Shown here piece by piece: positions 59,210 through 64,000 of a stretch of 64,000 bases of DNA. The stretch spans positions 1-64,000 of the forward strand of contig JBEHWI010000003.1 in assembly GCA_040217815.1 (NCBI GenBank), written 5' to 3'. Origin of the DNA: UBA5314 sp040217815. Its GTDB lineage: Bacteria; Bacillota; Syntrophomonadia; Syntrophomonadales; Syntrophomonadaceae. Every line of letters begins with the position of its first letter. Position 1 is the first letter of the stretch. The translations under genes and the position numbers were made by a program. The notes below the pieces were generated by a model. It did not search any database, was not told where the DNA came from, and saw only the letters and a list, made by a program, of their open reading frames with translations.

Positions 59210-60658
59210 TTATAGCAGGGGAGAAAGCAGCCGGGAAAAGGCTTCTTTTATTCGAACCAGACGGCCGAGGTTAAGGTAGTTCTCCAGGGTCAACTCACAG
59301 CATTTATTTAGGTCCTGGTAGAAGGCTTCTTCCAGGCTGCGAGCAATCAGGGGATCGTACATAAAAGCATTGACCTCAAAATTGAGCCGGAAACTGCGAA
59401 TATCCATATTGGCAGTCCCCACAGTTGAAGCAAATCCGTCAATAATCACCACTTTACTGTGTAAAAACCCGCCTTGATAGTAGAAAACCCTGGCCCCGGC
59501 CTCCAGCAGCTCACCGGCATACGACAGGGAAGCCCAGTGGACGAAGGGATGGTCTTTTACACTGGGGATCATCAGGCGAACATCGACTCCTGATAGGCTG
59601 GCAATTTTTAAAGTTTCCAGGATAGACTCATCGGGAATAAAATAAGGAGTCTGAATATAGATATTGCTTTGCGCCTTGGTAAATAATCTCAAATAACCGT
59701 GCTTAATGGAGCTCCACTTGGAGTCGGGCCCGCTGGCAACGATCTGAATGCCGGTGTCGCCCTGCCCCTCACCGTCTTGAAACCAGTCCTTGTCAAACAC
59801 GTAATCTCTTCCCGAGGCATAGCGCCAATCCAATAAAAACCTAAACAGTAAGGAGTCAACCGCTCCGCCTCTAATCCACAGATGGGTGTCTCTCCAGTAG
59901 CCGAATTTTTTAGCCCGGCCCAGGTACTCGTCCCCTATGTTGAAGCCGCCTACATAGGCTTCCTGCCCGTCTATTATACATATTTTTCGGTGGTTGCGGT
60001 AATTGATCCGAAAATTAGCATACGCCAGGAAGGGCTTAAAGAATACTGCCCAGTTTACCCCCGCTTCCCGCAAAGGAGTAAAGTACTTGCGGGGGAGTTT
60101 GCGGCATCCCAGTCCGTCGTAAAGCAGGTTTACTTCCACCCCTTCCCGGGCCTTGTCACAGATTATTTTCCTGAATTCCCGACCCAACTCGTCGTCACGC
60201 AGGATATAGGTCTGTACGTAAATGAAGCTCCGGGCCTGCTTCAAACGGTCAAAGAGGTGTTCAAAAAGCTGCTCCCCATCATTGAACATTTGGACAACAT
60301 TGTCCTGGGTGAGCAGAGATTGATCGCTGTTTAAATGCAGGTGAATCAGGTCGCTGAAATCCTCGGTGCGGGGGTTGTGGAATTGGAGCTGTTTATTATG
60401 CAGGGATTCGTCCTGAACCCTTAGTAGTTCATAAATACTGCGTTCCTCTTCTTCCTTCAAATAAAATAGGCGCTTCTTGCGCAGGTCCTGACCAATAAAA
60501 AGATATAACACAAATCCGACCACCGGAATAAAAACCATGGCCAAGACCCAGGTCATCGTGGCAGTGGGGTTCCGCCGCTCAAATATTACAACCGTTAAAA
60601 TAAAAAACACGTTTATTGCTAAAATAATATCTACAGCCCCAAAACCATAAAAGGACAT
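59210..60658 (-). CDS. cls: Cardiolipin synthase
   Basis: Condenses two phosphatidylglycerol molecules to cardiolipin at the membrane. The 482-residue protein has two N-terminal membrane helices (about 10-60). It has two phospholipase D HKD motifs: NYRNHRKICIIDGQEAYVGG (first) and FLHSKVVIIDGFASTVGTAN (second). Length and layout are typical of ClsA. It lies 46 bp downstream of a small XRE regulator gene on the same strand and converges on the inverted-repeat element. Confidence 0.95.
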   Translation of the reverse strand: MSFYGFGAVDIILAINVFFILTVVIFERRNPTATMTWVLAMVFIPVVGFVLYLFIGQDLRKKRLFYLKEEEERSIYELLRVQDESLHNKQLQFHNPRTEDFSDLIHLHLNSDQSLLTQDNVVQMFNDGEQLFEHLFDRLKQARSFIYVQTYILRDDELGREFRKIICDKAREGVEVNLLYDGLGCRKLPRKYFTPLREAGVNWAVFFKPFLAYANFRINYRNHRKICIIDGQEAYVGGFNIGDEYLGRAKKFGYWRDTHLWIRGGAVDSLLFRFLLDWRYASGRDYVFDKDWFQDGEGQGDTGIQIVASGPDSKWSSIKHGYLRLFTKAQSNIYIQTPYFIPDESILETLKIASLSGVDVRLMIPSVKDHPFVHWASLSYAGELLEAGARVFYYQGGFLHSKVVIIDGFASTVGTANMDIRSFRLNFEVNAFMYDPLIARSLEEAFYQDLNKCCELTLENYLNLGRLVRIKEAFSRLLSPLL

Positions 60659-60704
60659 TTTTTAGCACCATCTTTCTTCTATAACAACGGTTCTTTCCGT
60701 CGTT

Positions 60705-60908
60705 TTATTTGTCCGGTTCTTTGTAGACAAACAGATCTTCTATCTTAACTTGAAAGAAATTGGCCAGACGAAAAGCCAAGCGCAAGGACGGATCGTAGTG
60801 TCCTTTTTCGATGGCACTGAGATTGGCCCGGCTGACCCCCAACCGCCCCGCCAGATCGGCCTGGGTTATATTATGCAAAGCTCGGTACACTTTTAAATAA
60901 TTTTGCAT
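60705..60908 (-). CDS. Small XRE-family regulator
   Basis: 67-residue helix-turn-helix protein consisting only of a Cro/C1-type domain (TQADLAGRLGVSRANLSAIE, KGHYDPSLRLAFRLANFF), followed by KIEDLFVYK, like YozG and related stand-alone regulators. The start is ATG 60908 behind AGGGG; a longer frame from 61007 would run through its promoter. Target genes are unknown; the downstream cardiolipin synthase may be cotranscribed. Confidence 0.88.
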   Translation of the reverse strand: MQNYLKVYRALHNITQADLAGRLGVSRANLSAIEKGHYDPSLRLAFRLANFFQVKIEDLFVYKEPDK

Positions 60909-60924
60909 GAAACAAAATCCCCTT

Positions 60925-60953
60925 ATTATAGGTAATAATATATAAAAAGTAAA
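60925..60953 (-). promoter_or_regulatory. Promoter of the XRE regulator gene
   Basis: Minus strand: TTTACT (60948-60953), 17-bp spacer, TATAAT (60925-60930). The -10 is only about 17 bp from the start codon, so the ribosome site AGGGG is at the very start of the transcript. Confidence 0.55.
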
Positions 60954-61095
60954 AATCGTATTTATACCAATTCCATTTTTAAAATTCACATTCCTGCTGG
61001 TGAACACCTTAAACCTGCTTCTTAAGGAAGTTGTACTGGCAGGAGGGAACGCAGTCCTATGCTATGCAGGAATAAGCTGTTGAAAGGAGAACAAG

Positions 61096-62295
61096 TTGTC
61101 AACAACCTATAAAGAATCAGTTCATACAGGAGCACCAGCTATGAGACTAAGTATGCTTGTTTTTTTCTCCATTTTCATTATAATTTACGGTTTAAGCAAC
61201 TACTATATCGCCCTGCGCGGCTGGCAGGCACTTTCTTCTGTCTCTCGAACCGGTGCTCTTCTATGGGCAGCAGGGGTTGCTTTTCTGGCTCTGCTATATA
61301 TTATCGGCCGTTTTGTCGACGGAAAACTGCCTTATTCCGATACCAGAGCCATTATGCTGGGCGGCTCCTACTGGATGGCGGCCTGGTTCTACTTCCTGCT
61401 GCTTTTTGCCTCCTTTGATCTGCTGCGCCTGTTAAGCAGGCTGCCTTTTATACCTGCCATCGTCTGGTCTGATTGGTCATATCGCCTTTTTCTAGCCAGT
61501 ATTGGGCTTGTCCTAATTTTGCTTATCTGGGGATCATTGAATGCCTGGCACCCAGTCGTCCGTCGCTATGATCTGGTTTTGCCACAGAAATCAAGCCCCC
61601 TTAATGAACTGCATGTTGTAGCCGTGTCCGATATCCATTTGGGCTGGGTAGTCGACAGCCGGAGGTTGAACCAGCTGGTTGACAAGATCAGAGACCTCAA
61701 TCCGGACGCCGTGTTTTTAGTGGGGGACGTAATCGACGAAGGCATCGATCCGGCAGCCGAATCTTTGATACCTCAAGCCTTGATAAAAGTCCAACCTCCT
61801 TTGGGATCCTTCGCCATTCTGGGCAATCATGAATATATCAGCAGGCAAGCCGAACGGCTCAAACCCTATTTTCTTGAAGGGGGAGTAAGCCTGCTCCGTG
61901 ACGAATCAGTCAAGGTGGCCGATGCCTTTTACCTGGTGGGTCGTGATGACCGCTCCAGCGCCACCTTCAATGGTGGTGCCCGCCAGGAGCTGCCCGCTTT
62001 GCTGACGGGAATTGACCGGGAGTCACTACCGGTCATATTGCTTGACCACCAGCCCTTTAATCTGCATGAAGCCCAGGTCCAGGGTGTGGATCTGCAAATA
62101 TCCGGGCATACCCACCTCGGGCAGATGTTCCCCAATAATTTGGTTACCAGGGCTATGTACGAGTGCGACTGGGGATACCTGCGCAAAGAAAACCTGCAGG
62201 TGCTGGTTTCCAGCGGCTACGGCACCTGGGGCCCCCCCATCCGCATCGGCAACCGCCCTGAAATCCTGGATATCTACATAACCTTCGCCCATTAG
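61096..62295 (+). CDS. Membrane-anchored calcineurin-type metallophosphoesterase
   Basis: 399-residue protein. Four N-terminal membrane helices (about residues 18-155) precede a YkuE/LpxH-like phosphoesterase domain. All metal motifs are present: VSDIHLGW, LVGDVIDEG, ILGNHEY, LLDHQPF and SGHTHLGQMF. Substrate is unknown; relatives act on phospholipid head groups or UDP-lipids. Two starts each have a ribosome site: TTG 61096 after AGGAG, and ATG 61141 eight bases after AGGAG. The longer one is listed, but the shorter begins right at the first membrane helix and may be the real one. Confidence 0.87.
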   Translation: MSTTYKESVHTGAPAMRLSMLVFFSIFIIIYGLSNYYIALRGWQALSSVSRTGALLWAAGVAFLALLYIIGRFVDGKLPYSDTRAIMLGGSYWMAAWFYFLLLFASFDLLRLLSRLPFIPAIVWSDWSYRLFLASIGLVLILLIWGSLNAWHPVVRRYDLVLPQKSSPLNELHVVAVSDIHLGWVVDSRRLNQLVDKIRDLNPDAVFLVGDVIDEGIDPAAESLIPQALIKVQPPLGSFAILGNHEYISRQAERLKPYFLEGGVSLLRDESVKVADAFYLVGRDDRSSATFNGGARQELPALLTGIDRESLPVILLDHQPFNLHEAQVQGVDLQISGHTHLGQMFPNNLVTRAMYECDWGYLRKENLQVLVSSGYGTWGPPIRIGNRPEILDIYITFAH

Positions 62296-62547
62296 ATACT
62301 ATATTCAAAAACCATCAGACATGTGAAGCGCTTTCCAGCACCAACGCAGAGGCCGCCCACGGATGGGCTAGTGCAGCGGTGCCTTGACGGCAAAAAGCTG
62401 CGATTCGCTATTACCACAAGCGCAAAACTTTTGCCTTCATCAAGTCACCAGAGCGGTCCTGGAAGTTAAGAGCAAGGCACGAATAAAGCCTGCGTCGGAG
62501 ACGTACTTAAGTACGTAGACGAGCAGGCTTTGTGAGTAACGCAGCTA
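62296..62547. repeat. Modular repeat block between the phosphoesterase gene and glnS
   Basis: No gene. Bases 62343-62393 hold the GCCCACGGATGGGCTAGTGC module seen in tandem at 4632-4750. Bases 62462-62544 hold the palindrome-centred module: a 16-bp perfect palindrome ACGTACTTAAGTACGT (62501-62516) inside a 9-bp stem AAAGCCTGC/GCAGGCTTT (62485-62531), ending in AACGCAG. It lies 4 bp from the glnS stop and could act as its transcript end. Confidence 0.75.
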
Positions 62548-64000
62548 TTAGCTTTCAGGGCCGGTCTGGGCTCTAGAGATCTTGGCCCAGCTGTCGCGTA
62601 GCGATACGATGCGGTTGAAAACCAGCTTATCACCCTTGGTATCAATGGGATCCAGGTAGAAATAGCCCTGACGCAGGAACTGGAAGCGGCTGCCGGGCTG
62701 GGCCTCTGCCAGTGCCGGCTCAACCAGGCAGTCTGTCAATGCCTCTAATGAATTCGGATTGACTTTTTGGCGGAAATCTACACCATCCTCGTCGTTATCG
62801 GGCGTTTCGCTCAGGAACAGCTGATCATAAAGCCTCACCGTCGCTGTCCGGGCATGGGATCCAGATACCCAGTGGGCAGTTCCTTTTACTTTTCTTCCAC
62901 TGGTGGCTCCCCCGCTCTTGGATTCGGGGTCGTAGGTGCAGCGCAGTTCGGCAATATTTCCCGCGCCATCTTTTACAACTTCCTCACAGCGAATTATATA
63001 AGCGCTCTTCAAGCGCATTTCCCCACCGGGACGCAGGCGGAAAAACTTTTTGGGGGGATCCTCCATAAAGTCTTCCTGTTCAATATAGATCGTCCGCGAA
63101 AAGGGTATCTGGCGTTTTCCCATGGCCGGATTTTCCGGATTATTCTCGGTATCCAGCCATTCCACCTGATCTTCCGGGTAGTTGGTAATGACCAGTTTCA
63201 AGGGACGTAAAACCACCATCACCCGAGAGGCTATCTCGTTCAGATCCTCCCTGATGCAGTGTTCCAGCAGCGCATAGTCAACCGTGCTGTTTCTCTTGGC
63301 AACCCCGATGCGGTCGCAGAAATCCCTGATCGCTTCAGGAGTATACCCGCGCCGGCGCAATCCGGAAATAGTCGGCATGCGCGGATCATCCCAACCGCTC
63401 ACTATCTTCTCTTCTACCAGGGCCCGCAGTTTTCTCTTGCTCATAACCGTATAACCCAGGTTCAGGCGGGCAAATTCTATCTGCTGCGGCCGGGCTTCCA
63501 CCTTGCGGGGATAGGCGCTCAATGGAAGGGCATCCAGACACCAGTCATACAGAGGACGGTGATCGGCAAATTCGAGGGTGCACACCGAATGAGTAATGTT
63601 TTCAAAGGCATCCGAAAGGGGATGGGCATAGTCGTACATCGGGTAAATACACCAATCGTCACCGGTACGGTGATGAGTTGAGCGCAGTATCCGGTATATT
63701 ACGGGGTCCCGCATATTCAAGTTGGGGGAAGCCATATCGATTTTGGCTCTTAACACCTGGCTGCCATCCTCAAATTCACCCGCTCTCATGCGCCGGAACA
63801 GATCCAGGTTTTCTTCCACAGAACGCTTGCGGTAGGGGCTTTCCTTGCCCGGTTCAGTCAGAGTTCCGCGAAAATCCTTGATCTGCTGAGCGCTCAAATC
63901 GCATACGTAGGCTTTACCGTATTTTATAAGCTCCTCGGCATAGAGGTAGAGTGCTTCAAAATAGTCGGAGGCAAAAAACAGGCGATCATCCCAATCAAAA
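62548..64000 (-). CDS. glnS: Glutaminyl-tRNA synthetase (5' end cut off by window edge)
   Basis: Class I synthetase that charges tRNA-Gln directly. The frame is open to base 64000; at least 484 residues are visible, starting in FDWDDRLFFASDYFEAL. Visible GlnRS features are TEPGKESPYRKRSVEENLDL, the ARPQQIEFARLNLGY segment, the KMSKS-type motif VMSKRKL and the C-terminal anticodon-binding beta-barrels (residues after about IITNYPEDQVEWLD). The missing part is the N-terminus with the HIGH motif. Many Firmicutes lack GlnRS and use the GatCAB route, so presence here points to a gene gained by transfer. Confidence 0.95.
   Translation of the reverse strand, partial: FDWDDRLFFASDYFEALYLYAEELIKYGKAYVCDLSAQQIKDFRGTLTEPGKESPYRKRSVEENLDLFRRMRAGEFEDGSQVLRAKIDMASPNLNMRDPVIYRILRSTHHRTGDDWCIYPMYDYAHPLSDAFENITHSVCTLEFADHRPLYDWCLDALPLSAYPRKVEARPQQIEFARLNLGYTVMSKRKLRALVEEKIVSGWDDPRMPTISGLRRRGYTPEAIRDFCDRIGVAKRNSTVDYALLEHCIREDLNEIASRVMVVLRPLKLVITNYPEDQVEWLDTENNPENPAMGKRQIPFSRTIYIEQEDFMEDPPKKFFRLRPGGEMRLKSAYIIRCEEVVKDGAGNIAELRCTYDPESKSGGATSGRKVKGTAHWVSGSHARTATVRLYDQLFLSETPDNDEDGVDFRQKVNPNSLEALTDCLVEPALAEAQPGSRFQFLRQGYFYLDPIDTKGDKLVFNRIVSLRDSWAKISRAQTGPES

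Noticed and set aside
1..64000. CRISPR arrays, prophage, integrase or transposase genes, tRNA or rRNA genes
   Set aside because: None was recognised on either strand; repeats present are not regularly spaced, and all large frames are accounted for by cellular genes.

Overview
The window is a piece of chromosome from an endospore-forming, Clostridia-type member of the Firmicutes. SpoIIID, SpoIID and a Spo0F-like receiver are present, and nearly all start sites carry strong AGGAGG-type ribosome binding sites, several in front of GTG or TTG codons. SLH-type S-layer proteins are also encoded. From about 1 to 37000 the genes (almost all on the minus strand) follow the order known in Bacillus subtilis: argS, rpoE-like, pyrG, spo0F, fba, tal, glpX, rho, rpmE, prfA, prmC, ywlC, ywlE, rpiB, glyA, atp operon, ywmB, murA, spoIID, spoIIID, mbl. 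The overall gene set would fit a Syntrophomonas-like anaerobe, but that placement is inference and the species is not determined.

Region 1-12400 holds cell shape, sporulation and cell-wall genes (mbl, spoIIID, spoIID, murA, ywmB), two small membrane proteins and a complete F-type ATP synthase operon (atpZ-B-E-F-H-A-G-D-C in transcription order) closed by a strong hairpin. Region 12700-21200 holds nucleotide and one-carbon metabolism (MazG-like, dCMP deaminase, glyA), rpiB, a YwlE-type phosphatase, tRNA t6A synthesis, release factor 1 and its methylase, L31 and a YhaM-type nuclease. Region 21200-37100 holds a radical SAM protein, a LysM/M23 peptidase with a long structured leader, rho (apparently started by CTG), a gluconeogenic fba-tal-glpX group, spo0F, an sppA-alr-femAB group, pyrG, a delta-like HARE-HTH protein and argS.

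Region 37100-48100 is a surface-protein cluster: a membrane-anchored M1 peptidase, an SLH protein, a secreted 558-residue protein of unknown function and a 2066-residue TIG/fibronectin protein, probably one transcription unit. Region 48200-64000 is more mixed: an HD-GYP protein, a cyclophilin, WalJ, a glycosyltransferase/PIG-L pair, a coiled-coil/ankyrin membrane protein, a HlyD-ABC-ABC-permease-TetR export operon, cardiolipin synthase, a small XRE regulator, a membrane metallophosphoesterase and glutaminyl-tRNA synthetase, which runs off the right edge.

The least expected finding is a family of short intergenic elements. Three copies have both terminal inverted repeats, including a perfect 24-bp pair at 59032-59193. 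Two are solo ends, and further blocks are built from the same internal modules (4547-4800, 34151-34190, 62343-62544). They look like non-autonomous MITE-type elements and sit next to promoters or in convergent gene junctions. No transposase, prophage, CRISPR array, rRNA or tRNA was seen.
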